Source of the DNA: Anaspis maculata
Taxonomy: Eukaryota > Arthropoda > Insecta > Coleoptera > Scraptiidae
DNA length: 64,000 nucleotides
NCBI GenBank assembly: GCA_949128115.1
Contig: OX421964.1
Span: 39,254,177-39,318,176, forward strand
Direction of reading: 5' to 3'
Positions 43,945 to 56,195 of this stretch are shown in pieces. The number at the start of each line of letters is the position of its first letter. Position 1 is the stretch's first letter. The position numbers and the translations under genes were made by a program. Below the pieces are notes generated by a model. The model made no database searches, had not been told where the DNA came from, and worked only from the letters and a program-made list of their open reading frames with translations.

Positions 43945-44128
43945 TGTACTCACTTGAACGAACTGATAAGCCGTTTAGTGGAAGTCCTAGCACCTTCAAC
44001 TTTCAGGAGCCCCCCGAGCCCCCTTCCGGTGAGAATTCGGCGTGGCTCCACCTCTTATCTGGAAGAGGGGCTCATTTTGAGTACGTGTACCGAATTTCAT
44101 GCTTTCATCACCATTTGCAAGGTTCATC
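43945..44128 (+). repeat. Repeat family C, right inverted copy
   Basis: It is the mate of 41577-41760. It holds GAACTGATAAGCCG, AGCACCTTCAACTTTCAGGA, a CCCCCCGAGCCCCCTTCCGG block and CACCTCTTATCTGGAAG. It stops just before the TA/CAGGG end of the next foldback element. Confidence 0.75.
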
Positions 44129-44146
44129 CCGATTTTGGCTCTTATA

Positions 44147-44728
44147 CAGGGTGTTTCAGGGATGATAGCAAAAAACTCAACTGTGGGTAGGTCTCGTCAA
44201 AATATGACGAAAACCTATATACTATTTTGCAAAGTTCGGCCTAATAGCGAAGATACAGTTCTCCAAAGTTCACTTTTTTCGGATTTCAAAAATTTGTAAC
44301 TCAGAAACGTTCCGACAAATTTAGCTTTAATTCAGCATAAGCTGGTTTCTTATAATTATCTATCAACCTACCAAATTTGGAAAAAATCCAATCAGTGGCG
44401 TAGAAGTTATGAGGGGCCACCTTAAGTCAACTTTTCTTCAGATGCTTCTAAATTATTGACCCTCATAACTCCTACACCACTGGTTGGATTCTGCCCAAAT
44501 TTGGCAGGTTGATAGATAATTATGAAAAATCAGCTTTTGCTGAATTGAAGCTGAATTTGTCAAAACGTTCCTGAATTATAAATTTTTGAAATCCGAAAAA
44601 AGTGAACTTTGGAGGGCTGTATCTTCGTCATTAGGCCGAGCTTTGCAAAATGGTATACAGGTTTTCGTTGTATTTTGACGAGATCTACCCACAGTTGAAT
44701 TTTTTGCTATCATCCCTGAAACACCCTG
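44147..44728. mobile_element. Foldback element, 0.58 kb, CAGGGTGTTTCAGGG ends
   Basis: It is bounded by TA on each side. The arms of about 280 bp are strongly complementary (GATGATAGCAAAAAACTCAA, GGTCTCGTCAAAATATGACG, CCAAAGTTCACTTTTTTCGG). The loop is near 44430. There is no coding sequence. Confidence 0.85.
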
Positions 44729-44778
44729 TATAGCGCCCACGGCGCTCTTATGTAGCGACACGTCTACCGTCTACCCTC

Positions 44779-44950
44779 TTCTATGGTAACACCAAGTTGG
44801 AGTCTCAAGAAGGAGTTCAACAAGGCGATCTTCTCGGTCCATTTTTATTCTGCGTTACTTTCCACCCTTGAAAAAAAAACTTAGGTCGAAATTCAATTTA
44901 TGGTATTTAGATGATGAGACTCTTCTAGATTCGCATGAAATATATAGTTG
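44779..44950 (+). pseudogene. Reverse-transcriptase fragment of a second LINE type
   Basis: The plus strand reads YGNTKLESQEGVQQGDLLGP, then FLFCVTFHP and a stop. After a frameshift it reads a LWYLDDETLLDS block. GVQQGD.LGP..F and YLDD are RT motifs 4-5. The fragment is short and broken, and it is unlike the YADD element at 43 kb. Confidence 0.7.
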
Positions 44951-46145
44951 CGGCAGACTATCAAATTATTGATTATGAGAACACAATCGGAAAATATCAC
45001 CTCAAAAGCTATTAGATCTAAAGTCACCTTTAAGAACAATCTGGAATTAATATATATAGTAGTGCGGTCGTTAGGCGCTGAAATATAGATGAACCCTGCA
45101 TTTTAGGGTTGAAACATGCCACTTGACATAGTTGTTGTATGAACAATATTCTTCCGACTTAGGAGTGTGGACATCGGCGGCAGCCGTGCACTCTCTCTAC
45201 AGAGTGAATGAGAAAAAAGGACAAAAAGTTGTAATTCATGAATCATAAGAGAGTTAGAGGCGTGTAAATGGGCACATACGGTCGACCGTTTATGCTGATA
45301 GAGTTTCATCAAAGCACTTCTCAATGTCATAAAGAGTTTCGGGAATATCTTGAGCAAGTTGTTTTTTTGTCGTAAAAATTTAGTTTTCAGAAAAAAGACA
45401 TTCAACTTTTTCTTCTTTCCAGAAGCCATTTTTCTTTCATCTGCTTCTCTCTCCTTTTCTTTGCACATTTTCCAAAATTCGTAATCAAAATTCTTTGCTC
45501 ACTTCCTACCGATCTTTTTTTTTGTTTTTCAATTACCAGATGTTTTCATTATATAGTTCACTTTCAACGAGCTAGAACTTTGGGCAAAAAAAAAATGAAA
45601 AAAGTCTTTCTTCCACTGTTGATAAGAATAGTGAAGAAAGTGGATAGGAATTATAGAGAAAGTGAGGTACAATCATTCTACTGCAAAAAAAGCAGTCTCA
45701 ACATCAAGTTATGCCTTTTTGTCAAAAAAACATTGCCATTCGATCTATTTTTGGTTTTACAAACTTTTAGGGCTCATGATGACCAGTGTGGTTCTTGAAA
45801 AGATTATTTTCATTTTCCATTACATTGCCTTACATTTTGTCAAGTCAATTACCAAAATTCATCGTCCTCAGTGATGAGGTTCAACTCTGCCAGTTGATCA
45901 AACACAATATGCGCAGTTTTGCAATATGCGCAGGAAAAAATGCAAAAATTAAAAGTTTTTTGCCATCATCAAATGCTTCTTGAGGAAGATCCATAGCTGC
46001 AAGAGGCACGAATTGACATGCAAGTGATTCAGTGGGATTCGATGTTAACTAAGTGTAAGTATCATTACTACATCTAATGGACAACAGCAGGAAGTACCCT
46101 GCATTCTGAGACTCAGAATCTCTCGAAAGCTGTCGCTTATTGTTA
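44951..46145. other. No recognisable gene
   Basis: AT-rich, with frames of 65-120 codons of unremarkable, Lys/Phe-rich content on both strands. The (TA)n-like ATATATAGTAGTGC at 45048 is the only simple repeat. Nothing could be named. Confidence 0.4.
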
Positions 46146-47166
46146 TTTAAACTGCTGGACAACAAAGTTGTCGGGAAAATGGTTCGACTTTGAAGACCAA
46201 TAACTCCCGATTGCCAAATGCGATTTTCATTTTGTTTATTATGTTAATAAGCCTAATGTTTCCGTAACCTATCCTGTCAAAGTGGATGTTGAGAAACTCC
46301 ATGTAAAATTTTTACATGTGATACGTAAAATGCTGCAAAACTGCACCGACTTCATCGTACCCCCATTTGTCGATTTTTTTTATGTATTCTAAAATGCAAA
46401 AATCATAAAGTGTGGTGTCTTGTTTCGAAACGGTTTTGGAATTATCCAGATTGGAAGTCTAACATGGAAGATATAAATTTGTATGTTGAATGTTACAGAT
46501 TTGCCAACAATTTGTTTGAACAACAATCCAGGACAATTTTACTCTCAACACAACCCGAATATTTGGTGTGGGACCAAGCAGAGGGCACTTTTTCAAGTGG
46601 TTGTCCTGCTACTCTTGCCTGTTTTTCGTACGTTAGGTTTCGTCAGAATTTCATCAGAATTTTAGATGTGTAACATGTTCTGTTTGCAGATTCCAGCCTC
46701 TAAACATGGTAACAATGTAAAACTTCAGTGTCCGAGTGAAGTAAAGCTCCCCTGGACGTTATACTTTTTGTGCTTGTGCTATGCCTGAGTTTCGTAAATC
46801 TGCAACATTCAACATAAAAGTTTATATCTTTAGTGTTAGACTTCCAATCTGGGAAATTCCAAAACAGTTTCGAGATAAGACACTACACTTCATAATTTTT
46901 GTATTAGAAAATTAAAAAAATGTATTTTTGAAAATTGGGGGTACGATGAAGTTGTTGCAATTTTGCACCATTTTACGTATCACCCTGTAGAAAATTTACT
47001 TGAAAATTCTCAACATCCACTATTATAGGATGGATGGGTTACGAAAAGATTAAGCTAGTTAACGCAACAAACAAAATGGAAATCGCAATCGGCAATCGGG
47101 AGATATTGGCCTCCAAAGTCGAACCATTTTTCCGATACCGACAATTTCGTTGTCCAGCAGTTTAAA
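46146..47166. mobile_element. Foldback family A, complete copy
   Basis: It starts TTTAAACTGCTGGACAAC and ends with the complement. Arms of about 350 bp (46146-46500 and 46800-47166) flank a 300-bp single-copy core. The core matches the broken copy at 10579-10746 plus 19248 onwards, in reverse orientation. This gives the intact sequence CTAAAATTCTG at the THAP-element insertion point. The arms contain CACCCTGTAG-like blocks. Confidence 0.85.
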
Positions 47167-49215
47167 TTGTTGTTCCCAGTCCCCACGCGACGTTCAGCCG
47201 GGGAAATTTTCCGTGTTTTTCGAATTCATTTTCCCCCAACAACCAGTGGAAGACTCCCCTTATCAAGAATGGTGGATGGGCCAATAAAAAACGAGTACTT
47301 ACGTATGCCGTTGCATTTAATTGCTTCTTGGGACGAAATTGCTAGAAAAAAAGTCGAAATTAAAAACGAGCAATCGACACATTATTAACAGTTTAACCTA
47401 CCTCCGGTTGCACTAAAAAGTTTAATAATGAAATATTAATTTGACCGTTTTCTTTGGTGAGTTTGAGCGTAGTGTAGGTACATGCAAAGAATAACGCAGT
47501 TTTCCAAAAAAATATGGCAAAATGTTCAGTTCGCAACAGCTTGTATGCATTTTCTGTTTTAGTCAACTAGCATTGAGCATTGAGTAATATAGGCATAATT
47601 AGTACCTAATTGAGAATTAGTCACATTTCCCCTACAATGCGAAGATTTAAATCTTCGATCTGGTCTGGTCGACACATGTTCTGATCGCAACCCATACAAA
47701 ATAAGTGCCAAACGTCGAAAGACAGGTGCAAATAGATAAGGTGTACGATCAGATTCACACTGACCGCGCCTCTCATTAATTCCAGAGCACGTTCCCGAGA
47801 AGTCCGAAGCGGCGCCTCTTAGCCGGTCCATGTCATAATACCCGTCAACGAAAAGCCCTCCTCCTTCTTCCTTTAACGGTACTTGCATATCATGCAAACC
47901 GAACGGACTAATTTGAATAATAGCATTCCGACACACCATCATCGGAGTTCTTATATGTGGACGAGCTTTTCGAAACAGAAGGCGAATGAATGGCTTGACG
48001 GCGCGGTGCGGTCGTGATGGTCCTTTTGGTTTTGTTTTTGGCTCTGGCAAGCCGCAGCCAAAAATTAAATTGCTTAATATTGATACACGTCCCGATGGCA
48101 CGTCGTTCGTTTTCAATAATAATGAGCACCGGGACGTGCTTGCAAGATGTGTGGTGGTGGTGGTGGTGGTGGCTCTCTTGCTGATGGCTGCTGGCTGTCA
48201 ATTTTGTAATTTCTCAATTTTTCTGCATGCGGGGATTGTTTCTAAGCGAACACCCCGCAGGGGGTGCGATGCGATGAGTTCTTGGAGTATTATACCATCA
48301 ACTCCTTCGCGCGCGCCATTGGGTCATTGTCTTCGAAACATCTGCCTGACATTTGTACCGACGTGTGTGCGTGCCTATGGAGGTGTATTTTTGCTTTTTT
48401 TATTATATTATATCCCGGAGTTCCGTCAGGATTTGGCCATTTAAAACAATTAGTTTGGTGTGTGCCCCGAACAAAGGGGGCATGGCGTTTTGGTGCTGCG
48501 CCATCTGGTGCTAGGGAACTGCATCATTAAGAAAATGTCCGCACGTAATTACTACATAGGTATAACATTTCAATTGAAGCTTGCAATGCTTTACTGTAAA
48601 AACAGATAATACAAGCCCGGCAATGTAGTAGGATGTGATTATTTTGTTTCAACTGATTCTGGGTGTGTATCTGGGTCAACCGATTTTTCCGGAGTTGCGA
48701 GGATGCAAGCTAAATTCATACCTTAACGTTAACGGAAACGTTACCTGAAAATAACCAATGGGTTTTATGTTCCTACGAGTCTTTATGTTGTAATATAGAC
48801 AATTTGCGATTTTCACATGCATAAAACGTATACCTAACGCTAAATATCACGTAGAATCTGGTCCGTAATCAAGAGCAAGCTCATGAGTTATCAAGGGGAA
48901 ATTTGACAGAAACAGATCGCATATAATTATTTGAAGATATTCCGCGGTTCTCAAAGTTTAGCCAAACGTCCCACCAGGTCTGGCTCTGCGTTCACCGGGA
49001 TCACAACATAATCACCTAAAGGACACAAGGGCTCGAATACCTTTTCTGTGAAAGATACCCAGCAAGGGGCGAGGCCAGAATTGTGACTCAGTGGTAGAAA
49101 AGACACCAGCACATGTAAACAAATTCAGAATGAACGTGCCAGAGTTCCGTCTAAGCTCTAGCCACAACCCATGATACGCCACAACCCACCAATCCTGGAA
49201 TACTGTTTTCCGAGG
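47167..49215. other. Non-repetitive region; unsupported 185-codon minus-strand frame and a (GGT)n run
   Basis: The minus-strand frame 47559-48116 (185 codons, containing LSNLIFGCGLPEPKTKPKG and DGYYDMDRLRGAASDFSG) is the longest non-repeat frame outside the collagen and BEL genes. It overlaps a 152-codon plus-strand frame whose Val-rich core is just a (GGT)n microsatellite near 48149-48171. The region has more CG dinucleotides than its surroundings, as near a promoter or old exon. No homologue was recognised. Confidence 0.3.
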
Positions 49216-49766
49216 CAGAGGCGTATCTACGGGGGGGGCAAGTGGGGCACGTGCCATGGGCGCACTTTGATCTTCAGGGCGCAAATGAGAAGAAAAGATC
49301 AAGATGTAAAAAATTAAAAATGAGAAAATGAAATAATGTAGATATTTGAACAGTTGGGCGCAATTCGTGTGAACAATAATTGACAAGCGAAATAGAAATA
49401 GTGAAAACTTGTCTTTTTCCACCGCAATGTAGTGCATTGCTGGGTGCGTAGTCTTTCAGCTGCGCACCTCTGGGTCTAAATAGATCTACTACAAGCCTGC
49501 TAAATATGCTAACCATAACATGAATAATAATGTGGGTATTGCAGGTATCCACTGGTGCCCAACTAGGCTACTAGACGTCGGAGCATGTGTTTCTCGCAAA
49601 AACGTCCTTTACGATCAAGTACCGAGTTCTACACCAGGTGGCGTTTTTTAAATGTGAATCGCTTATTCTGAAAAAACCGACTGCGGCGCAATTTCCAAAG
49701 TTTCTAATTCAGGGGCGCACTTTTTATGTTTTGCCCTAGGCGGAATTTACCCTAGATACGCCACTG
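49216..49766. mobile_element. hAT-type non-autonomous element with perfect 8-bp duplication
   Basis: A 551-bp element begins CAGAGGCGTATCTACGGG and ends CCCTAGATACGCCACTG. TTCCGAGG flanks both ends exactly (49208-49215 and 49767-49774). The interior includes repeat family B in reverse orientation to 23665-23990. There is no transposase. Confidence 0.88.
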
Positions 49767-50074
49767 TTCCGAGGTCACACGTGTTGACAGACACTCCGAG
49801 ACTAACAACGCTCAACGATCCAGACATCCAACCTTCAAGGCAAAGTCTTACCCTGGAGGAAGATATAACGCATCGGTAATAGATCATGAGTGGTGAGTGG
49901 ATTGCGAAGGGCTCATCTTTAAGTGCCGCACCCCATGCACAAACCGCAAACAACTAGCTAAGGGCTATAATAGCAAGACATACTCTTTTCAATCACAAGC
50001 CATTATTAGTCATTGATGAATTTCATAAAAAAAGAAAATCCGAATCCCGCCAGTTTTCAAAGTTAGCGCCTTAA

Positions 50075-50225
50075 ATGGGCTATTTCGTTTGAGCAGGTGC
50101 GCATGCGTTAAGGCGCCAAATTTTGAAAACTTTCGTACACTTGCCACTTGAATGGCAACGCTGCATGCTCTGTCTACCCCCCTGACCAGCTACTGGTTCC
50201 TGGCTGTCACTTTTACACACACCCC
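50075..50225 (-). repeat. Repeat family E, copy 1
   Basis: It is the inverse of 59992-60142. It shares GCAGGTGCGCATGC, GAATGGCAACGCTGCATGCT and CCAGCTACTG-TTCCTGGCTG, with a few substitutions. It has no inverted ends, so the class is unknown. Confidence 0.65.
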
Positions 50226-51450
50226 AAATTATTTGTGGAATTTTAGGTGCGCTACAAGATTTTCTAGTGTCAATTTTCAATATCGGTGTACGAACCTATA
50301 GAATTCGCGCCACACATGCGCAACCCAAACAAAACGATCTATTAAAGTTTCTTGGCGAAACCGAAATTTCTCAGCAATTGATGGCTTTCAAAGCACAAAA
50401 AGTATGGCTCGTCACAAACTAAATAAAAAAAATCTAGAAAACAAGACCGGAAACACCTGAGAAGACTTGAAATGAAATATTTATCAGGCACACAAAAAAG
50501 GGCTTGATTGGTTTCACCATGGTTTTGTTTTCACCAATTTCTAACCCAAATTGAATCAAATTCTTCAATAAATCCGTTGCTCTTTTAAGGGAAACGACTT
50601 ATAATCGGCTTTATTACCCACTTTTCAAAACAGATGCACCACGCACTCCCTTCACTTTAATTACTTATGTTAATGAACCACCATAAACGATAACAATTCC
50701 TCTATAAGGAATATATAGCGCACGTGTTTGCAGCTCAAACACCAACGATTTTCACCTTTAACCAAACACGATTACACAATTTCCGGAACTTCAAGACAGT
50801 TCTTTCCTTTTTAGATGTTATCGGAGCGGCTCGGAGCTACCCTTACTCGAATAGTTGGAATAATTTACTTGAAATTGTCTTAGTGGGGGGTGGATGCTTT
50901 TTCCGATATGCAATTGGTATACGATTTCAAAGAGCAATTTCGTTTGGCGTCGGACGAGTAACGAACAATTCAGGCAATAAATCATCGATCGCTTTTGCAA
51001 GTTGCCGGTGCAGCAGATGGTGCTGATTTAGCTGGCGGTATAACCATCAGGCGAATTACTTTTGATTATGCGAACGACTCAAAACTGTTGCATTTTTCAG
51101 AGTGTTGAGGGCTTATAAACTACATACTGATATACCTACTGCAATTATATTGGACGATATGTGGGGTGGGAACATGATGTCCTACATACCTAGTTTCTCT
51201 TGATAACATCCTCAATTTTTGTTAGATGCATCAACTTGAAAAAATGGACTAAAGCTTCTTTGTAAATAAATATTTGACCAAATAAGATATATGTATTTTC
51301 AAAGTGATGATTATCATGGAGCAGAAGCCTGACAAGAAAAATTATCAAATTCATCACATTCAATTTAACATAAAAAATTAACTTCACGGAACATACACTT
51401 TTTATGGCGATGGTTGACTATAGGCGCGGGATTCTGAGCAAGCTCTGATG
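50226..51450. other. No recognisable gene
   Basis: It contains a 100-codon plus-strand frame at 50724-51026 preceded by CTCTATAAGG and CACGTG motifs. The frame has no recognised domain. The rest is AT-rich. Confidence 0.35.
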
Positions 51451-51603
51451 GCCCAAAATGATCGTAATAAAACGTGTTTCGCGACTTCATTCGGAACTTT
51501 CGATTTTAATCGAATGCCTTTCGGGTTGCGATATTCTCCGGCAACGTTTGTGCGGTTATTGAAGAGGTTTCGTTCTAAGTTCACCGGTATGGCTGATTCA
51601 TGA
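51451..51603 (+). pseudogene. Ty3/gypsy reverse-transcriptase fragment
   Basis: Fifty codons read NKTCFATSFGTFDFNRMPFG, then LRYSPATFVRLL, then a stop at 51601. The K-T-x-F...PFGL..APATF block is the Ty3/gypsy RT palm motif just before the catalytic YxDD, which is absent here. No LTR was found nearby. It is an isolated relic. Confidence 0.8.
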
Positions 51604-52238
51604 GGGAGATTTCAAAGTTACTTGAGCATCTTCTTTTTCGTGTTTCTGGATCGATTGCAATACAATACAACTTCGTGAACATGCTTCTATAATAGTGGGC
51701 AAACGTGAAAATAAACTTCTTTTGACTCCGAAACGTCACGTCAGACAGGTTTACGGTGAGGTTGATTGACCATATTCACCGATAAGGCATGCGTGGTAAC
51801 TACCCAAAGTGGTGTGGCAGGACGCTATGCGCTTGTGCCCACATCGATCACAAAATATTCTATATCTTTGGAAATATCCAACCGATTTTGATGTAATTTA
51901 GTATGGGAGTAGGAGACTTGGGAAAAAATGTTCGATCTAAAAATAGTAAATGCCAGTTGATCACAGCCGCCACAATTAGAAAAAATAATTTGGAAGATGA
52001 ATGATTTGATTCGCTAATTTTAAGAATCGAAATAATTAGCTCCGATGACCTTGCAAGAAGGATGCTACGGTAAGAAGTCTCGCGACAGACATGGCGACAA
52101 TTTTTTGTTATTCAGACATGAAAATTCACCACTGCTCGCCGTTTTTCAGAAGAGTAAATCTAGTCTATCTCCTGGACTCGTGATGTTCTAATAGGAAGTC
52201 CCGCCCAGAAAATTGATTTATCTCTAAAAAAAAAACTA
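51604..52238. other. No recognisable gene
   Basis: AT-rich with no frame or repeat structure that I can name. Confidence 0.4.
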
Positions 52239-54446
52239 ATAGGCCAGTCAAATTAGAACAAATTTTTCCGTTTGAGGGAAAAAACTGTTGGAGTTTTGGA
52301 AATTTGACAGTTATGTCCGGTAAGGTATACTGTTGAACGTACTAAAAGTCCCCAACTCTACCTATTGAGCTCGAGCCGCCATCTTGGAAAAATGGTCCTT
52401 CGATCCTATTTTCTGCTCATGTTCCGCTAATCATCAGAGATATTCAATTAAGTTTCATAAAAAATCAAGGCTATAAAATTTCCTACAAAAATTGTTTCAT
52501 ACCGATTTTTTTTCTCGTATATGTTGATATTAATAAAATTAACTTAACAAAAAAAATCAAAAAATTAGCTATTTTTTGCCTATGGCTGAAGATATTGTCT
52601 TCAAAATTTGTGAAGATGTTGGCAGTCCACATCAAAGCTAAACGTGACAATTGAGATAGAAAAAAAAATTGCGAAAATATTTTTTGATTTTTTTTTTCAA
52701 ATTGAGCAAAATATTGATTCTTGAGTTCGACATTTCCAACAGGGCGGAGTGAAGGTTTCAATCGAACATGAATCAGTTTTGATATTTACATATTGTAAGA
52801 CAAGATTTTATCAGTATTGTGCCTTCACGAGCTTCTGGAATGCTCGATATGAATTAAACTAAAAGAATAATAGCCAAGTCCAAAAAGTGTTGTCGATTGG
52901 TTATGAAGGAAACATTTCGAAACAAAAGACATCAGCAAAGGATATACAGGAGGTCCAAAGGTTATTCAATTGTATATGAGCCCCATATTGATGTGCCTCA
53001 TCTAAAATAGTACAAAAGAATCAATCAAAATGTTAAAATCCACCCTGTATAACAAAAAGTAACAATACAAAATGGAAGTAGTAAAGCATACCTGGTGCCA
53101 AAAATACACCCTTTACATTGCTGAAAAAAAGAACCAAATTGATCGATTTATTTGAAAGTTATTAGTCCTCAAACTTGACTTTACAAATTTCAGCCAGTGA
53201 AATACGGAAAAGTAGAGAGAAGTAACTGTCGGAGTTTCATAAATTTGACAGGGATGTTCGCTAAGGTATACTTATAAACATACTAAAAGTCCCCACCACT
53301 ACCTGTTGTGCTCGAGCCGCCATCTTGGAAAAATGGTAATAAATTTGATCGAAGGACCATTATTTCAAGATGGCGGCTCAAGCGCAACAGGTACTGGCGG
53401 GGACTTTTAGTATGTTTATTAGTATACGTTAGCGAACATCCCTGTCAAATTTCTGAAACTCCGACAGTTACTTCTCTCTACTTTTCCATATTTCACTGGC
53501 TGAAATTTGTTAAGTCAAGTTTGAGGACTAATAACTTTCAAATAAATCGATCAATTTTGTTCTTTTTTTCAGCAATGTGAATGCTGTATTTTTCGCACCA
53601 GATATGCTTCACTACTTCCATTTTGTATCGTTACTTTTTGTTATACAGGGTGGATTTTAACATTTTGATTGATTCTTTTGTACTATTTTGGATAAGGCAC
53701 ATCAATATGGGGCTCATATACAGTTGAATAACCTTTGGACCTTCTGTATATCCTTTGCTGATGTTTTTTGTTTCAAAATGTTTCCTTCCGAACCAATCGA
53801 CAACACTTTTTGGACTTAGCGATTATTCTTTTAGTTTAATTCATATCGAGCATTCCAGAAGCTCGTGAAGGCACAATACTGATGAAATCTTGTCTTACAA
53901 TATGTAAATATCAAAACTGATTGATGTTCCATTGAAACCTTTACTCCGCCCTGTTGGAAATGTCAAACTCGAAAACCAAATTTTTGCTTCATTTAAAAAA
54001 AAAAATTTAAAATATTTTCGCAATTTTTTTTTCTATTTCAACTGTCACGTTTAGCTTTGATGTAGACTGCCAACATCTTCACAAATTTTGAAGACAATAT
54101 CTCTAGCCATAGGCAAAAAATCGCCTTTTTTTCATTTTTTTTTTGTTAATTTAATTTAATTAATATCAACAGATACGAGAGAAAAATCGGTATGAAACAA
54201 TTTTTGTAGGCAATTTTATAGCCTTGATTTTTTATGAAACCTAATTTAATATCTCTGATGATCAGCGCGCAATATAAGCAGAAAACTGGATCGAAGGACC
54301 ATTTTTCCAAGATGGCGGCTCGAGCTCAATAGGTAGAGTTGGGGACTTTTAGTATGTTTATCAGTACACCTTACCGGACATTACTGTCAAATTTCCAAAA
54401 CTCCAACAGTTTTTTCCCTCCAGCTTTCCTTATTTGACTGGCCTAT
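52239..54446. mobile_element. Foldback element, 2.2 kb, with repeated sub-unit in each arm
   Basis: It begins ATAGGCCAGTCAAAT and ends ATTTGACTGGCCTAT. The arms of about 1.1 kb meet at a centre near 53340. A sub-unit of roughly 130 bp (AAATTTGACAG, ACTAAAAGTCCCCA and GAGCCGCCATCTTGGAAAAA) occurs at the outside and again at the inside of each arm, so four times in all. A CACCCTGTATAACAAAAAG/ACAGGGTGG pair lies inside, near 53041 and 53645. There is no coding capacity. Confidence 0.85.
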
Positions 54447-55734
54447 AAGTATGTTATGCTATAGTGACAACGTATAGGTTCTAGACTTCGGAATAAGTTC
54501 TAATTTTTTTTTCCGTCCGACCAACTTGTTTTTCATTTTTTTTTTTTGGCTTTGAGGAGAGCTCTTTCAGCCACGTCACATAACAAATAACTTGGGGATG
54601 TACATTTTGTTTCTAGTTGACTGATGATCACCAAAATAATAGATGTCGAGTTAGAATAGATAAGATTCGATTAGCTAAAGAATAAACTGGATATTTTGAA
54701 CTGAACCATAGGTATATGGAATACATTTGACTATACCAAAAACAATAAAAATCAGCCATCTGATAAATCATCCATCAGCTCGGATTACAAAATCCAGCTA
54801 GAAAATTAGAATGTCTAATTAGACAGGTATGTAGAACTAGGTATAATGGGACAAAAGTAAGATTCAAATTTCAATAAAATCGTTCCATCAATGAGAAAAT
54901 TGAAATGTCGAAATCCTCTAGTATTTGGAAGATATGAAAGAAATCTGCTGAAGACCGCAATGGAGGTACAAGCGACCAACCCGGAGACCGAAGACTTCGA
55001 AGCAGGATAAACAACAAACCTGTGCAACTGGCGAAGAGGAGCCGCTATTTCATTGTTGTCCGATTGTCTTCGAATGCAACAGGTGTTAAGCCGAAATACA
55101 CAAAATTCGATTAGCGAAAACAAAACTCGACATGTTCAACTGTTTGGAAGATGTAGAAAATTCAGTTATCGAGTAAAATCGGTCGAAAAAAAACAGAAAA
55201 GGAAAGACGAAAATATCGAAAAGAGGCGGTCTTCGTCATTCCGTATGGCAATGCTTAAGGAGCATTTAAAATGGGTCAGAATGTTTTTGGAAAATGCGCC
55301 ATAATAAGCAGAAGCATTCGACCTTTATGAAACTTCGAGGGAAACTCCTGCTATGATACGTCTAGCCCTACTGTGATTCTAGTGACCTGGGAGTCTCGCG
55401 ACGCGACGCCCTTGGAAAGGAGGAACTGGGGAAATCAGGGTTCACTCGAATCACATCGTTGAACGTACTACACCACTACCTACGTTAGTGGGAGAATTGG
55501 AAGTCATACTTGACTGGATCAAAATGCGTGGAGTTTTCATATGTGTCAATTTCAGCGGAAAAATTGAAATTATACGAAAGCTTATAACGCTGAATCGCTG
55601 ATACATGCACACATGTTTTGAGCAACCCGCTCCCTATTGAAAGTTGCAGCTGGTGAAAACCATTTGTTCGAAAAGTCATATACTTATTTTGAAAAAGGCG
55701 TAAGCTATGTAGGTAGGTGGTAGGTACCTAATAA
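54447..55734. other. No recognisable gene
   Basis: AT-rich. Two frames around 55.05-55.3 kb are Lys/Arg-rich (LFGRCRKFSYRVKSVEKKQK) and could be worn LINE sequence. That is not certain enough to name. Confidence 0.35.
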
Positions 55735-56195
55735 TAATAATAATAATAAGTGTTTATTGTTTTTTTTTATACAACATATCATAAAACAAGTTACTGGCAA
55801 GAGTAGCACAAGACAAATTAAGAAAGAAAACAACATCCATTAGCTCATCAAAAATAAGTAAATAAATATAAGCAAACACATAAATCAACAGTAATAATCA
55901 AGTGTTTACATAACAAAAAAGACAAATTTAATAGTTACAGAGTATAACTCAGTACGTTACAAATCATAGATCAATTCACAATCACAATATACGTGTTATT
56001 CTTCCACAATGAAGGACCTTAGCCGCAGGGAGTTCTGGAGAATAATGAAAATTTCTTTTGAGCTTTCAACAGATAGGTTTTGAAGAAGGTTGTGAGGGTC
56101 GGTAGGGTTCAAAAGCAAAGGTGGGCGAAAACAATTGTACATTGGACATTGAAGCAGAATATGCTCGAGATTCTCAAGTTTACGCTGGTTACAAA
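55735..56195 (-). pseudogene. LINE 3' end with (TAA)n tail
   Basis: The minus strand reads LCNQRKLENLEHILLQCPMY before a stop at 55996, the CCHC-type motif near the C-terminus of many arthropod LINEs. About 260 bp of 3' UTR follow, then a (TTA)n tail (plus strand TAATAATAA at 55729-55748). The 5' side is cut by, or continues beyond, the element at 56196. Confidence 0.7.

Noticed and set aside
47986..48444. 152-codon plus-strand frame with a Val/Leu-rich membrane-like segment
   Set aside because: The hydrophobic core is just a (GGT)n microsatellite, and the rest has no recognisable content.
49012..49437. 141-codon minus-strand frame with hydrophobic segments
   Set aside because: It straddles the edge of the hAT element at 49216, so it is a chance fusion of flank and transposon sequence.
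27192..54446. Regular spacing of repeats as a CRISPR array
   Set aside because: The spacing is irregular, the repeats are inverted rather than direct, and the genome is eukaryotic.
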